64,000 bases of DNA, from the NCBI GenBank assembly GCA_013297925.1, contig JAAFJC010000001.1, positions 51,097 through 115,096 on the forward strand. The letters run 5' to 3'. Origin of the DNA: Comamonadaceae bacterium. GTDB taxonomy: Bacteria; Pseudomonadota; Gammaproteobacteria; Burkholderiales; Burkholderiaceae_C. This document shows positions 47,370-56,629 of this stretch, piece by piece. How positions within the stretch are numbered: the stretch's first letter is position 1; each line of letters starts with the position of its first letter. The translations under genes and the position numbers were made by a program. The notes under the pieces are model-generated. The model saw nothing but the letters and a program-made list of their open reading frames with translations, was not told the origin of the DNA and searched no databases.

Positions 47370-49412
47370 TTAGGCTGCTTCCGCCTTGGGTTGCGCATCA
47401 TTTGCGCTGTTGTTAAACCCCTTGAACTTAGCCTTTTTCAGGTAAATCAGCAAGAGGGAAATGCTGGCCGGTGTGATGCCGCTGATGCGCGAGGCTTGGC
47501 CGAGGGTTTCGGGCTGATGTTTGGCCAGTTTGTGGCGAGCCTCGAACGAGAGGCTTTGCACTTGGGTGTAATCCAGGCCGACGGGTAGGCGCAGGTTTTC
47601 ATAGTGAGCGCTGCGGGCGACTTCGTCTTTTTGGCGGTCGATGTAGCCGCTGTATTTGGCGGCGATCTCGACCTGCTCCACGACTGACTCACGCAGATCG
47701 CCCAGTGTTTCACGTGAAACAGTATCGCTCGTTAGAGCCTTGCCGTCTTGCTGGAGCGAGACCAAGGCTTCGTAGCCCACGCCGGGGCGGCGCAGCAGTT
47801 CAAACAGGTTGTACTCGTGCTCAATGCCTTTGCCCAACACGCGCTCGGCCTCGGCTGCGGGTAGCTTGGAGGGCGTGACCCAAGTGGATTTCAGGCGCTC
47901 TGTTTCACGTGAAACAGCGTCTAATTTTCGGCTGAAAGCTTCCCAGCGGGCATCGTCGACCAAGCCGAGCTTGCGGCCGACCTCAGTCAAGCGGGCATCG
48001 GCATTGTCCTCGCGCAGTTGCAGGCGGTATTCGGCTCGGCTGGTGAACATGCGGTAAGGCTCGGTCACGCCTTGGGTGGTGAGGTCATCGACCAACACGC
48101 CGAGATAGGCTTCGGCTCTACCTGGGAGCCACTGCGCACCTTCGTAAGTGATCGAGCCAGCAGAAGATTTGGCGGCATCGCCAAAGCCTTGGGCGCGCAC
48201 TTTGAGCGCAGCATTGATTCCGGCAAACAAACCTTGCGCCGCAGCCTCTTCATAGCCTGTCGTGCCGTTGATCTGCCCGGCGAAAAACAAGCCGTCAATC
48301 GCCTTGGTTTCAAAGTTGCTGCGCAGCTCGCGCGGGTCAAAGTAGTCGTATTCAATCGCGTAGCCGGGGCGCAGGATGTGGGCGTTTTCCAAGCCTTTGA
48401 TCGTGCGGATCATGGCGTATTGAATATCGAATGGCAGGCTGGTGGAGATGCCGTTGGGATACACCTCGTGCGTCGTCAGGCCTTCGGGCTCTAAGAAGAT
48501 TTGATGCGATTCTTTGTCGGCGAAGCGGTTGATCTTGTCTTCCACGCTGGGGCAATAGCGCGGGCCGACGCCTTCGATCTTGCCGGTGAACATGGGGCTG
48601 CGGTCAAAGCCGCTTCTTATGATCTCGTGCGTTTTCTCATTCGTGTGGGTGATCCAGCAAGGCACTTGGCGGGGGTGCATCGCGGCTTTGCCCATGAAGC
48701 TGAAAACGGGCATGTTCGAAGTGATGTTGCCGCTGGCGTCGGGCATCCCATCCCCCGGTTGCTCTTGGCATTGTGAGTAATCAATGCTGCGGCCATCGAT
48801 GCGGGCTGGTGTGCCAGTTTTCAAGCGACCTTGCGGGAGCTTGAGCTCTTTCAGGCGGGCTGAGAGGGAAACGGCCGGCGGATCGCCTGCCCTGCCCGCA
48901 GCGTAATTATTGAGGCCAACGTGAATTTTCCCGTCGAGGAAAGTGCCTGCAGTGAGCACCACTGAGCGGCTGCGGAAACGGATGCCAACTTGCGTGATGG
49001 CTCCAACCACCTTGTCGCCTTCAACGATCAAGTCATCCACCGCTTGCTGAAACAGCCAAAGATTCGGCTGATTTTCCAGCATGCGGCGAATCGCGGCTTT
49101 GTAGAGCACGCGGTCTGCTTGCGCCCGAGTGGCGCGCACGGCTGGGCCTTTGGAGCCGTTCAAGATGCGGAATTGAATGCCGCCCTCGTCGGTAGCCAGC
49201 GCCATCGCGCCGCCCATGGCATCGACCTCTTTCACCAGATGCCCTTTGCCAATCCCGCCAATCGACGGGTTGCAGCTCATCTGGCCGAGCGTCTCGATAT
49301 TGTGAGAAAGCAGCAAAGTCGAGCAGCCCATGCGGGCGCTGGCCAGCGCAGCTTCCGTGCCGGCGTGGCCACCGCCAACGACGATGACGTCAAAAATCTG
49401 TGGGTAGTCCAT
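47370..49412 (-). CDS. mnmG: tRNA uridine-5-carboxymethylaminomethyl modification enzyme MnmG
   Basis: The FAD-containing partner of MnmE (GidA). 680 residues; usual length is 625-650. FAD-binding [17 protein letters not shown] is at the start, then [18 protein letters not shown], the second GidA signature [12 protein letters not shown], and [19 protein letters not shown]. Two parS sites fall in the C-terminal part and both encode VSRET (codons reading GTT TCA CGT GAA ACA), in regions where sequence is less constrained. First gene of the operon mnmG-orf-orf-rsmG-lipocalin. Confidence 0.97.
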   Translation of the reverse strand: MDYPQIFDVIVVGGGHAGTEAALASARMGCSTLLLSHNIETLGQMSCNPSIGGIGKGHLVKEVDAMGGAMALATDEGGIQFRILNGSKGPAVRATRAQADRVLYKAAIRRMLENQPNLWLFQQAVDDLIVEGDKVVGAITQVGIRFRSRSVVLTAGTFLDGKIHVGLNNYAAGRAGDPPAVSLSARLKELKLPQGRLKTGTPARIDGRSIDYSQCQEQPGDGMPDASGNITSNMPVFSFMGKAAMHPRQVPCWITHTNEKTHEIIRSGFDRSPMFTGKIEGVGPRYCPSVEDKINRFADKESHQIFLEPEGLTTHEVYPNGISTSLPFDIQYAMIRTIKGLENAHILRPGYAIEYDYFDPRELRSNFETKAIDGLFFAGQINGTTGYEEAAAQGLFAGINAALKVRAQGFGDAAKSSAGSITYEGAQWLPGRAEAYLGVLVDDLTTQGVTEPYRMFTSRAEYRLQLREDNADARLTEVGRKLGLVDDARWEAFSRKLDAVSRETERLKSTWVTPSKLPAAEAERVLGKGIEHEYNLFELLRRPGVGYEALVSLQQDGKALTSDTVSRETLGDLRESVVEQVEIAAKYSGYIDRQKDEVARSAHYENLRLPVGLDYTQVQSLSFEARHKLAKHQPETLGQASRISGITPASISLLLIYLKKAKFKGFNNSANDAQPKAEAA
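47706..47721. promoter_or_regulatory. parS site 4 (in mnmG)
   Basis: TGTTTCACGTGAAACA, a perfect palindrome. In the mnmG frame it encodes VSRET. Confidence 0.95.
47901..47916. promoter_or_regulatory. parS site 5 (in mnmG)
   Basis: TGTTTCACGTGAAACA, a perfect palindrome 180 bp from site 4, also encoding VSRET in the same frame. Confidence 0.95.
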
Positions 49413-49450
49413 AGGGTTTCCTAAGCCTCTATTGTCTCAAATTTTGTATG

Positions 49451-49492
49451 CGCTATCAAATTTGTAGCTACTTGCGCAGGTTTTATGCCGGC
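49451..49492 (-). repeat. Dispersed ~40-bp repeat (reverse) before mnmG
   Basis: CGCTATCAAATTTGTAGCTA then TTGCGCAGGTTTTATGCCGGC on the plus strand, a reverse copy. First of two in the 520-bp gap between mnmG and the ABC transporter. Confidence 0.82.
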
Positions 49493-49555
49493 TAGGTGCT
49501 TGTTTTGCTTGAAATCTTGTGCTTTTCTTTAGGTTGTGCGCTGAGGTATGGGCGA

Positions 49556-49659
49556 GCCGACTGCGCTTGGGCTATCCCCCTCCACGAATGTCCTCCTTCG
49601 GGCTTTGCCCGAATTCCCCCAATATGGTCGTTGCGGGGGATAGCCCAACCACAGTCGGC
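49556..49659. repeat. Large palindromic element A
   Basis: Arms GCCGACTGCG-CTTGGGCTATCCCCC and GGGGGATAGCCCAA-CCACAGTCGGC pair over about 22 of 25 bases. The centre contains TCCACGAATGTCC and the hairpin TTCGGGCTTTGCCCGAA. The inner arms and TCCACGAATGTCC recur, inverted, in element B. It occupies part of the gap before mnmG. Confidence 0.75.
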
Positions 49660-49728
49660 AGGATAAGTGGCTTGATCGGCGCGAGTTTCCTCCGCAAGTG
49701 ATTTTTTGAACCACCAACAGGCCGCGAG

Positions 49729-49842
49729 TTTGAAGCGTTGTGATTTGGGTATCTCCCGCAACGAAATAAAGGAGGAGCGCCAGCCGAAGGCCAGCGCGGG
49801 GGACATTCGTGGAGGGGGATGCCCAAATCACAACGCTTCAAA
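49729..49842. repeat. Large palindromic element B
   Basis: TTTGAAGCGTTGTGATTTGG (from 49729) is mirrored by CCAAATCACAACGCTTCAAA (to 49842), a near-perfect pairing of over 20 bases. Inside is GGACATTCGTGGAGGGGGAT, the inverse of the core of element A, and the hairpin GCTGGCCTTCGGCTGGC (reverse strand). It shares its core with A but has different outer arms. Confidence 0.78.
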
Positions 49843-49878
49843 TTCGTAGCCGCTGCATCCAAAACGAAACCCTCAGAA

Positions 49879-49920
49879 CGCTATAGAAACAATAGCTGCT
49901 CGCGCAGTTTCTATGCCGGC
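49879..49920 (-). repeat. Dispersed ~40-bp repeat (reverse) before the ABC gene 3' end
   Basis: CGCTATAGAAACAATAGCTG then CTCGCGCAGTTTCTATGCCGGC. The inner CTGC-GCGA-GCAG hairpin has a GNRA-type loop when read on the minus strand. Confidence 0.85.
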
Positions 49921-49932
49921 AAAGGGCAGTTT

Positions 49933-51753
49933 TTACTCAGAAGCCGACTGCTGCAGTGCCCACATCGCCGCATACCTGCCCTGCATGGCCAAGAGCGCTG
50001 AATGCGTGCCACGTTCGATGATGCGGCCGGCATCGAGCACCAAGATTTCATGGGCATCGACGACGGTCGAGAGGCGGTGGGCGATCACCAAAGTCGTTTT
50101 ATTGGCAGACACACCTTGCAGCTCGGCTTGGATGGCGCGTTCGTTCGTCGTGTCTAGCGCCGAGGTCGCTTCGTCAAAAATCAGGATCGGCGGGTTTTTC
50201 AGCAAGGTGCGGGCAATCGCCACGCGTTGCTTCTCGCCGCCGGAGAGTTTGAGGCCACGCTCGCCGACCATCGTGCCGTAGCCTAGCGGCGTGGAGGCGA
50301 TGAAGTCGTGGATTCTCGCGGCTCTGGCGGCTTCCCTCACCTGCTCGGGGCTGCTGCCGGGTTTGCCGTAGGCGATGTTGTATTCCACGGTGTCGTTGAA
50401 GAGCACGGTGTCTTGCGGCACGATGCCGATGTTGGCGCGTACGCTGGCTTGTGTGAGACTTCGGATGTCTTGGCCGTTGATTTGGATGCTGCCATTTTGG
50501 ATGTCGTAGAAGCGGTAGAGCAAGCGAGCCAAAGTTGATTTGCCGGAGCCGCTTGCGCCAACGACGGCCACCGTTTTGCCAGCGGGAATCTCGAAGCTCA
50601 CGCCGTGAAGAATCGGCCGTGTGGATTCATAGGCGAAGTTGACGTTGACGAAGCTCACAGCGGGTGATGTGTTGAGCTGCAAAGCTTGCGCATCGGGCGA
50701 ATCTGCTACTTCGCGCTCGCGCTCCATCAGCACAAACATCTTGTCTAAATCCGTGAGGCTCTGCTTGATCTCGCGGTAAATCACGCCGAGAAAGTTAAGC
50801 GGAATATAAAGCTGGATCATGAAGGCATTGACCATCACGAGATCACCCAGCGTCATGCGGCCTTCGACCACGCCTTGCGTGGCGCGCCACAGCATGCCCA
50901 CGAGCGCCACGGCGATGATGAGTTGCTGGCCGGTGTTGAGCATCGACAAAGTCGTTTGGCTTTTCAGGCGCGCTTTGCGCAGTTGCTCCAAGCTCACGTC
51001 GTAGCGCTTGGCTTCGAATTGCTCGTTATTGAAATACTTCACCGTTTCGTAATTGAGCAGCGAATCTACTGCTTTGGTGTGCGCCGCAGAATCAAACTCA
51101 TTGGCTTCTTTGCGGAACTTTGTGCGCCATTCCGTCACGAGCACGGTGAAGGTGATGTAGAGCGCCAGCGCCGCGAGCGTGATGATCGCAAACCACACGT
51201 CGAATTTCACCGCGAGGATGGTGAGCACCATCGCCACCTCAATCAGCGTGGGGATGATGGAATACAGCGAGTAAGAAATCAGCGATTCAATGCCGCGCAC
51301 GCCGCGCTCGATATCGCGAGTCATGCCGCCGGTTTGGCGCTCCAGATGAAAACGCAGGGAGAGCGCATGAAGATGCTCGAAAGTCTTCAGCGCAATCGAA
51401 CGAGCCGCGCCTTGCGTGGCTTTCGCGAAAACGAGCTCTCGGAGCTCAGTAAAAAGCGAGGTGGATAAGCGCAGCAAGCCATACGCAAGCAACAGCCCCA
51501 TGGGCACCACCAGCATCGCCTGCGCCGAGCCTGGCTTGAAGCTCATCGCATCCACCAGCTCTTTGAGCAGCACCGGCACGCCCACATTGGCCACTTTTGC
51601 GCCTACCATGAAAGCCAGCGCCGCTGCCACGCGCCATTTGTATTCGAGCAGATAAGGCAGCAGGCGTTTTAAGGTGAGCCAGTCGGAGCGTTCGGTGGGC
51701 GTTTGGGGGGTGGTCGGCGAGGCCGCAGGAGGTGTGGTGGCAAGAGAGCGCAT
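49933..51753 (-). CDS. ABC transporter, ATP-binding/permease (ATM1/HMT1 type)
   Basis: A half-transporter of 606 residues that dimerises. TM domain about 30-330, with LSLRFHLERQTGGMTRDIERG and VDSLLNYETVKYFNNEQFE, both typical of the ATM1/HMT1/ABCB7 group, which export glutathione-conjugated metals or sulfur species. The ATPase has VGASGSGKSTLARLLYRFYD (Walker A), RGLKLSGGEKQRVAIART (signature) and ILIFDEATSALD (Walker B). The substrate is inferred from the family. Divergent from the thioesterase gene. Confidence 0.93.
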   Translation of the reverse strand: MRSLATTPPAASPTTPQTPTERSDWLTLKRLLPYLLEYKWRVAAALAFMVGAKVANVGVPVLLKELVDAMSFKPGSAQAMLVVPMGLLLAYGLLRLSTSLFTELRELVFAKATQGAARSIALKTFEHLHALSLRFHLERQTGGMTRDIERGVRGIESLISYSLYSIIPTLIEVAMVLTILAVKFDVWFAIITLAALALYITFTVLVTEWRTKFRKEANEFDSAAHTKAVDSLLNYETVKYFNNEQFEAKRYDVSLEQLRKARLKSQTTLSMLNTGQQLIIAVALVGMLWRATQGVVEGRMTLGDLVMVNAFMIQLYIPLNFLGVIYREIKQSLTDLDKMFVLMEREREVADSPDAQALQLNTSPAVSFVNVNFAYESTRPILHGVSFEIPAGKTVAVVGASGSGKSTLARLLYRFYDIQNGSIQINGQDIRSLTQASVRANIGIVPQDTVLFNDTVEYNIAYGKPGSSPEQVREAARAARIHDFIASTPLGYGTMVGERGLKLSGGEKQRVAIARTLLKNPPILIFDEATSALDTTNERAIQAELQGVSANKTTLVIAHRLSTVVDAHEILVLDAGRIIERGTHSALLAMQGRYAAMWALQQSASE

Positions 51754-51793
51754 CGTCGGTTATATCATTGGGGTTTACCGTCAGATTGTGCCC

Positions 51794-52210
51794 ATGTCTT
51801 CAAACTCAAGCGATTCCATCCTATCGGTGGCCATGCCCACTGATAAAGAGCTGGTGCTCAAGGTCATTCCCATGCCGGGCGATAGCAATGCCAATGGCGA
51901 TATTTTCGGCGGCTGGGTGATGGCGCAGGTTGACTTGGCTGGCTCAGTGATCCCGGCGCGTATCGCCAAAGGGCGCATTGCTACCGTGGCGGTCAATGAG
52001 TTTCTCTTCAAGCAGCCCGTGAAGATCGGCGATTTGCTCAGCTTCTTTGCCGAAGTCGTGCGCGTGGGTACAACGTCAGTCACCGTGCATGTGGAGGTCT
52101 ATGCGCAACGGCTGCGGCAAGCCGATCAGATCGTGAAGGTGACGGATGCGAATCTGACCTATGTGGCGATTGATATGGAAGGTAAGCCGAGGTTGTTGCC
52201 TAAACCGTGA
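51794..52210 (+). CDS. Acyl-CoA thioesterase, YciA-like hotdog fold
   Basis: 138 residues from ATG 51794; the open frame continues upstream only as a shadow. It has the hotdog pattern MPGDSNANGDIFGGWVMAQVDLAG (active-site Asn/Asp and the HotDog helix), GRIATVAVNEFLFKQPVKIGDLLSF and TSVTVHVEVYAQRL. YciA-type enzymes hydrolyse acyl-CoA of medium or short chain. Divergent from the ABC gene with about 40 bp between starts. Confidence 0.9.
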   Translation: MSSNSSDSILSVAMPTDKELVLKVIPMPGDSNANGDIFGGWVMAQVDLAGSVIPARIAKGRIATVAVNEFLFKQPVKIGDLLSFFAEVVRVGTTSVTVHVEVYAQRLRQADQIVKVTDANLTYVAIDMEGKPRLLPKP

Positions 52211-52221
52211 TGCAAGCGTGA

Positions 52222-53205
52222 TCAGCTTTTGAAGTGATCGAAAGAGGTAAAGTCGTTGGGTGCTAGTTCGCCGTTGGCTTCTAGGAGACGCAGACCAGGT
52301 GCGGCTTGTGTCTGGCCGATGCGCGTGATGTGCGTTTGCGTGGCTTGCGCTGCGGCTTGCACGGCTTCGCGCTTTGAGGCTGGTGCGGTGAAAACGAGCT
52401 CGTAATCGTCACCACCGGAAAGCACCATTTTTCTTAGGAATTTTTGATCAAATCGGCTGCTAGCTGGGAAGAAATATGCATGTGCAGCTATCGAATCAAT
52501 AGCACTTAAATCGATGTCTGCACCTAGCTGGCTGGCCTTGAGCACATGGCCAAAATCGCCGAGCAGGCCATCACTCACATCGATAGCGCTGCTGGCGATG
52601 CCGCGCAGGGCTTGGCCCAAGGCGACGCGAGGCGTAGGGCGCTCCATGCGCTCGCGGGTGAGCGCGAAGCCTTTCTCTTCAAGAGAAATGTTGCCGCGAA
52701 ATGCCTCTAGCGCGAGCCGCGCTTGGCCGGGTAAACCGCTCACGTAAACATCGTCGCCAGCTTTTGCACCGCTGCGCAGCAAAGCTTGCCCAGTAGGCAC
52801 ATGGCCGAAGATGGTGATGCAAATGTTGAGCGGCCCGGCTGTGGTGTCGCCGCCGATCAGGGCGCAGCCGTGCGCATCAGCCAAGGTGAACAACCCCCGC
52901 GAGAAGCCGGCGAGCCAAGCTTCATCGACATGCGGCAGGCTGAGCGCCAGAGTGAATGCTGCTGGTTTCGCTCCGCAAGCCGCCAAATCGCTCAAATTCA
53001 CAGCCAGCGCTTTGTGCCCCAAAGCCTCGGGGCTGACTGTGCTCAGAAAATGCCGGCCTTCCACCAGCATGTCAGAGCTGATGGCGAGCTGCATGCCCGG
53101 CGCGGGTGCAAGCAAGGCGCAATCATCGCCAATACCTAAATCCACACCAGCGGATGATTTAGCTGCGCTCTTAAAGTAGTGCTCAATCAGATCGAATTCA
53201 CCCAT
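52222..53205 (-). CDS. thiL: Thiamine-monophosphate kinase
   Basis: ThiL phosphorylates TMP to the active cofactor TPP. 327 residues with GIGDDCALLAP and SSDMLVEGRHF, GDTTAGPLNICITIFGHVP, DVSDGLLGDFGHVLKAS and LSGGDDYELVFTA. The segment AIDSIAAHAYFFPASSRF is the translation of the dispersed repeat at 52458-52503, in a loop where other ThiL proteins vary. Length is typical. Nothing in the window suggests a thi operon. Confidence 0.95.
   Translation of the reverse strand: MGEFDLIEHYFKSAAKSSAGVDLGIGDDCALLAPAPGMQLAISSDMLVEGRHFLSTVSPEALGHKALAVNLSDLAACGAKPAAFTLALSLPHVDEAWLAGFSRGLFTLADAHGCALIGGDTTAGPLNICITIFGHVPTGQALLRSGAKAGDDVYVSGLPGQARLALEAFRGNISLEEKGFALTRERMERPTPRVALGQALRGIASSAIDVSDGLLGDFGHVLKASQLGADIDLSAIDSIAAHAYFFPASSRFDQKFLRKMVLSGGDDYELVFTAPASKREAVQAAAQATQTHITRIGQTQAAPGLRLLEANGELAPNDFTSFDHFKS
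52458..52503 (+). repeat. Dispersed repeat inside thiL (diverged)
   Basis: GCTAGCTGGGAAGAAATATG head and GCAGCTATCGAATCAATAGC tail, a diverged copy. In the thiL frame it reads SIAAHAYFFPAS, in the same codon phase as the mnmE copies. Confidence 0.65.
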
Positions 53206-53291
53206 GCACTTATTTTTCTAAAAATACCTGTTTGAAATCAACGACTTATTCTGCATTCAGGGATTACGCTTAATCGCTTGACCTTAACTAC

Positions 53292-53684
53292 TTAGTGCAG
53301 CGTCGGCCTGCCGCCCAGATGGCTGAGCGCATCGAGCACAAACATCGGCACATCCGCATTGAAAGGCGTGCCATCGTCGGCCACGCAGTGGTATTGGCCA
53401 TGCATCGTGCCGGTGGGCGTGCGCAGGCGGCAGCCGCTGGTGTATTCGAAGGCCTCGCCGGGCGCGAGCGTAGGCTGCTCGCCTACCACGCCAGGGCCTT
53501 TGACCTTTTCTGTCACGCCGTTGGCATCGTTGATGTTCCAAGTGCGCGAGATCAGTTGAGCAGTAATGTCGCCCGTGTTCGTGATCGTCACGGTATAAGC
53601 AAAGCCAAACACACCCATGCTAGGTGCGGATTGATCAGGCAGGTATCGCGGGCGGACGGTGACGGTGAATTGAGGGCGAGACAT
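53292..53684 (-). CDS. apaG: ApaG domain protein
   Basis: 130 residues with the ApaG (DUF525) pattern: VTVRPRYLPDQSAPSMGVFGFAYTVTITN, QLISRTWNINDANG, the GPGVVGEQPTLAPGEAFEYTSG loop, and GTMHGQYHCVADDGTPF. Linked to cobalt/magnesium effects in enteric bacteria; the molecular role is unclear. Usually next to rsmA/apaH; here it lies between thiL and tcuB. Confidence 0.93.
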   Translation of the reverse strand: MSRPQFTVTVRPRYLPDQSAPSMGVFGFAYTVTITNTGDITAQLISRTWNINDANGVTEKVKGPGVVGEQPTLAPGEAFEYTSGCRLRTPTGTMHGQYHCVADDGTPFNADVPMFVLDALSHLGGRPTLH

Positions 53685-53721
53685 GCCCTAATGTTACCGC
53701 GTTGCTTAGCGCCCTACGGCA

Positions 53722-54924
53722 TTAGTCCGCAGAGAGCTTCAAGTTGCTTGGCTGGCGCTTTTCGATGGCGAATTTGAGCAATGCGGCGCAGCGGTAGAAG
53801 CCGTGCGCCATTTTTCCGTAGGGCATGGTGAGGAAGAAGGCCATGACGCTGCCGAAGTGGATGCAAAGGAGCAGCGCCATGGCGGATGAATCGCGCCAGA
53901 GCATGAGGGCGAGGCCGGTGAGGCTGACTGCGAAGAGTAGGGCGATGAAGCCGTAGTCCATGGGGTTTTGCTCTTTGTCTCCATGCAGTGGGTGGCGCTT
54001 TGTTTTCAGCCAAAAGAGGCCTGCGGGACCGACGAGCAAACCGATGCCACCGGTGATGCCGAGCAGCTTGGGTAAGCTGGCATAACCGTAGGGCGCGACC
54101 CAGTTGAATGCGTAGTGGTACAGCGTGGCGACGCTGGTAGAGGCGAGGCAGAGCATGAAGCCGTAGAAGGTGAAGTGATGGAAGACGCGGCGCAGTTTGG
54201 TCCAAGCTTCGTCTTCGTTGTGGCAGCCTTCGCCGTGGCCGCCGTCTAGATACTTGAGCGAGAGTACGGCTTGAGTGGCCTCAATCTTTGCTTCTTTCTT
54301 TACTCCTAAATTTATAGCTGCTCGCGCAGTTTTTATGCCGGCGATTGACTGTTTTTGCTCTAAATTCTGTGTTTTCCAGAAGTTTCGCAGGCCGATGCCA
54401 AGTGCGAGCAATGCAAAGCCAAACACCGCGCCAAACACATTGGCCATCAGCGAATGCGGAAACACGGCGTAGAAATTGCCGCCCGCGCCACCGAGCGATG
54501 GCGCGTGCCATAGCGGTTGTTTGAGCATGGCAGCAATTAAGAAAAACAAAGCGAGCCCGAAGGCCAGCGCCAAGCTGAGCACCAGGCCGTTGCGTTGGTA
54601 CGCACCTGCAAAAGCTTGCGGCCAAGCGTAGTCTTGATAGGTCTTCACGCGCACCTTGGCCATGGCTTGTGGCACGTTCACAGCAAACTCATGCGGCGGC
54701 GCGTATTGGCAGGCATGCAGGCAAGCGCCGCAGTTATGGCAGAGATTGGCGAGGTAATGCACATCATCGCGCGTGAAATCCAAGCGGCGCGTCATCGCGG
54801 GGAAGACGGCGCAAAAGCCTTCGCAATAGCGGCAGGCATTGCAAATCTGCATTTGCCGTGCGACTTCTTGCTCGGCTGCGCCAGCAGCGTCTTGGATGAG
54901 CTGATTGAGTGCAATCGTACTCAT
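53722..54924 (-). CDS. tcuB: TcuB: iron-sulfur/heme membrane electron-transfer protein for tricarballylate use
   Basis: 400 residues. An N-terminal ferredoxin-like part with two 4Fe-4S motifs: [11 protein letters not shown] and [20 protein letters not shown] membrane part of about six TM helices with histidine ligands in [16 protein letters not shown] and [11 protein letters not shown] follows. TcuB reoxidises the flavin of TcuA and passes electrons to the respiratory chain. The linker between Fe-S and heme regions includes [16 protein letters not shown], the in-frame translation of the dispersed repeat (54304-54342). It overlaps tcuA by 4 bp. Confidence 0.93.
   Translation of the reverse strand: MSTIALNQLIQDAAGAAEQEVARQMQICNACRYCEGFCAVFPAMTRRLDFTRDDVHYLANLCHNCGACLHACQYAPPHEFAVNVPQAMAKVRVKTYQDYAWPQAFAGAYQRNGLVLSLALAFGLALFFLIAAMLKQPLWHAPSLGGAGGNFYAVFPHSLMANVFGAVFGFALLALGIGLRNFWKTQNLEQKQSIAGIKTARAAINLGVKKEAKIEATQAVLSLKYLDGGHGEGCHNEDEAWTKLRRVFHHFTFYGFMLCLASTSVATLYHYAFNWVAPYGYASLPKLLGITGGIGLLVGPAGLFWLKTKRHPLHGDKEQNPMDYGFIALLFAVSLTGLALMLWRDSSAMALLLCIHFGSVMAFFLTMPYGKMAHGFYRCAALLKFAIEKRQPSNLKLSAD
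54304..54342 (-). repeat. Dispersed repeat inside tcuB
   Basis: The closest to a complete consensus copy inside a gene: CTAAATTTATAGCTGCTCGC then GCAGTTTTTATGCCGGC on the plus strand. In frame it adds [16 protein letters not shown] in a loop between membrane segments of TcuB. No frame disruption. Confidence 0.9.
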
Positions 54925-56342
54925 CGTTGAGTCACTCTTAAATTCATAGCACTCCGCGCAGATTCCATGCCGGAAATCCGCCCAAAAGCTGTGCCAATCG
55001 TCATGCCCACACCTGCTGTGTAGCCCTGCCCGAGCACATTGCCAGCCATGATCTCGCCTGCGGCAAAGAGGTTGGGTGATTCGATGCCGCCAAAGCGCAC
55101 AGCCGTGTTCTCACCCACTTTGAGGCCAAGATAAGTGAAGGTCACGCCCGGCTTGAGCGTGTAGCCGTAGAAAGGCGCGGTGTCGATCGGCAGCGCCCAA
55201 TGCGTCTTCGCGGGCGTGAGGTTTTCTGTATGGCAATCGTCAAGCACGGAATGATCAAACTTGCCGACTTTGCAGGCCGCGTTGTACTCGCGTACGGTTT
55301 TGAGGAAAGCTGCTTCGTCTAAACCTAATTGCCGCGCCAAATCTTCCAAGGTATCTGCCTTCGCGCCTTTGAACACCGGCGGCATGAAGCGCCCCACAGC
55401 TTTCGCGTCAATGATGCTATGCCCCACCTGCCCTGACTGCTGCGCCACCAAGCGCCCCCAAATCGCATAGCGCTTCGGCCAAAAATCTTCGCCTTCGTCA
55501 TAAAAACGCTGCGCATCGCGGTTGACCATGATGCCGAGCGAGACGCAATCGACACGTGTGCAAATACCGCCGTCATACAGTGGCGCGCGTGCATCAATCG
55601 CCACCATATGCGCCTGCGTCGGGTCGCCGATCAAATCTGCGCCTTGATCCATCAGATCACGCAACACCACGCCCATGTTGAAACGCGTGCCGCGAATTGC
55701 GAAGTTGTCCGTCGGCCATTCGCCCAATGCGTTTTGCCCCCAAGCTTCGCGCAGCCATTCGCGATTCGATTCAAAGCCACCGCAGGCCAGCACGCAGCTC
55801 TTGGCTTCAATGCGTTCACCGCTCTTCAAATGCGCCGCGACGAATTCCGTTCGCCCTGAGCCCGTCGAAGGGTCTAGCTCAATCCGCTCCACCGCCGCGT
55901 CATACCGAATCTGCACGCCCAGCTTTTCCGCGCTTAAGTAATACGCATTCACCAGCGCCTTACCACCGCCCATGAAAAACGCATTCGTTCGCGAGAGATG
56001 CAGCGTGCCCGAGAGCGATGGCTGAAAGCGCACGCCATGCTTGCGCATCCAATCGCGGCTACCGCTGCCTTCACGTATCGCCAGCCGTGCCATGCTCTCA
56101 GTGGTTTTCCCGCCCGTAACTTTCAGCAAATCCTGCCAAAACTCTTCTTCCGGGTAAGCATCCGTGAGCACATCCTGCGGCGCATCATGCATGCAGCGCA
56201 GGTTGCGTGTATGAGAAGAATTGCCACCGCGCCATTCGCGCGGTGCAGCTTCCAGCAACATGACAGAAGCGCCCGCTTCGCGGGCTGTGAGTGCGGCGCA
56301 CAGGGCTGCGTTGCCGCCACCGATGACCAGAACGTCAATCAC
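54921..56342 (-). CDS. tcuA: TcuA: FAD-dependent tricarballylate dehydrogenase
   Basis: 473 residues. Dinucleotide-binding [21 protein letters not shown] at the start, then [31 protein letters not shown], and the late FAD-binding region [21 protein letters not shown]. It oxidises tricarballylate to cis-aconitate. Two repeat-derived inserts: [10 protein letters not shown] about residues 157-166 (55847-55872), and the last ~15 residues [14 protein letters not shown], from the dispersed ~40-bp repeat (54941-54976), so the natural C-terminus was probably shorter. Confidence 0.93.
   Translation of the reverse strand: MIDVLVIGGGNAALCAALTAREAGASVMLLEAAPREWRGGNSSHTRNLRCMHDAPQDVLTDAYPEEEFWQDLLKVTGGKTTESMARLAIREGSGSRDWMRKHGVRFQPSLSGTLHLSRTNAFFMGGGKALVNAYYLSAEKLGVQIRYDAAVERIELDPSTGSGRTEFVAAHLKSGERIEAKSCVLACGGFESNREWLREAWGQNALGEWPTDNFAIRGTRFNMGVVLRDLMDQGADLIGDPTQAHMVAIDARAPLYDGGICTRVDCVSLGIMVNRDAQRFYDEGEDFWPKRYAIWGRLVAQQSGQVGHSIIDAKAVGRFMPPVFKGAKADTLEDLARQLGLDEAAFLKTVREYNAACKVGKFDHSVLDDCHTENLTPAKTHWALPIDTAPFYGYTLKPGVTFTYLGLKVGENTAVRFGGIESPNLFAAGEIMAGNVLGQGYTAGVGMTIGTAFGRISGMESARSAMNLRVTQR
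54941..54976 (-). repeat. Dispersed repeat at the tcuA 3' end
   Basis: AAATTCATAGCACTCCGCGC then AGATTCCATGCCGGAA on the plus strand. It overlaps the last codons of tcuA ([14 protein letters not shown]), close to the tcuB start. Confidence 0.78.
55847..55872 (+). repeat. CCCTGAGC-GTCGAAGGG repeat arm inside tcuA
   Basis: CCGTTCGCCCTGAGCCCGTC then GAAGGG at 55847-55872, one arm of the family whose full hairpin is upstream of gyrB (21073). In the tcuA frame it encodes [10 protein letters not shown], a peptide that I recall seeing in unrelated proteins of other bacteria. Confidence 0.85.
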
Positions 56343-56348
56343 TGTCGC

Positions 56349-56621
56349 TTAGCGCATTAGTAGCGCCAGTACGCCCATCACCGCAGCACCAAGAAAAATC
56401 TTTTCAGCAGTTGTGTCTGGAACGTATTTGGGATGTGTCTTGCGCAACTGCGCTTTGTCGGCAGCTTCTAGCAATACTATTTCTTGCGATCCATCCAAAC
56501 GCGCGTAGATTCTCTCCATGTCAAGACGAGCAGCATAGGCTAACGGGCGCTCCTGCTCCTGGTACTCCTTGAGAGTAACCACCTTGTTTTCTTTGCGATC
56601 ATAGTGAACTAGGTACAACAT
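56349..56621 (-). CDS. Small membrane protein, possible partner of the alarmone synthetase
   Basis: 90 residues: a charged soluble part (LYLVHYDRKENKVVTLKEYQ) and a C-terminal TM helix (EKIFLGAAVMGVLALLMR). No family recognised. Its ATG is 8 bp after the stop of the alarmone synthetase gene, and it is followed after only 6 bp by tcuA. Toxic small alarmone synthetases are found next to antitoxin genes of this size, so it may be an antitoxin or a membrane effector; this rests on position only. Confidence 0.6.
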   Translation of the reverse strand: MLYLVHYDRKENKVVTLKEYQEQERPLAYAARLDMERIYARLDGSQEIVLLEAADKAQLRKTHPKYVPDTTAEKIFLGAAVMGVLALLMR

Positions 56622-56629
56622 ATTTACAG

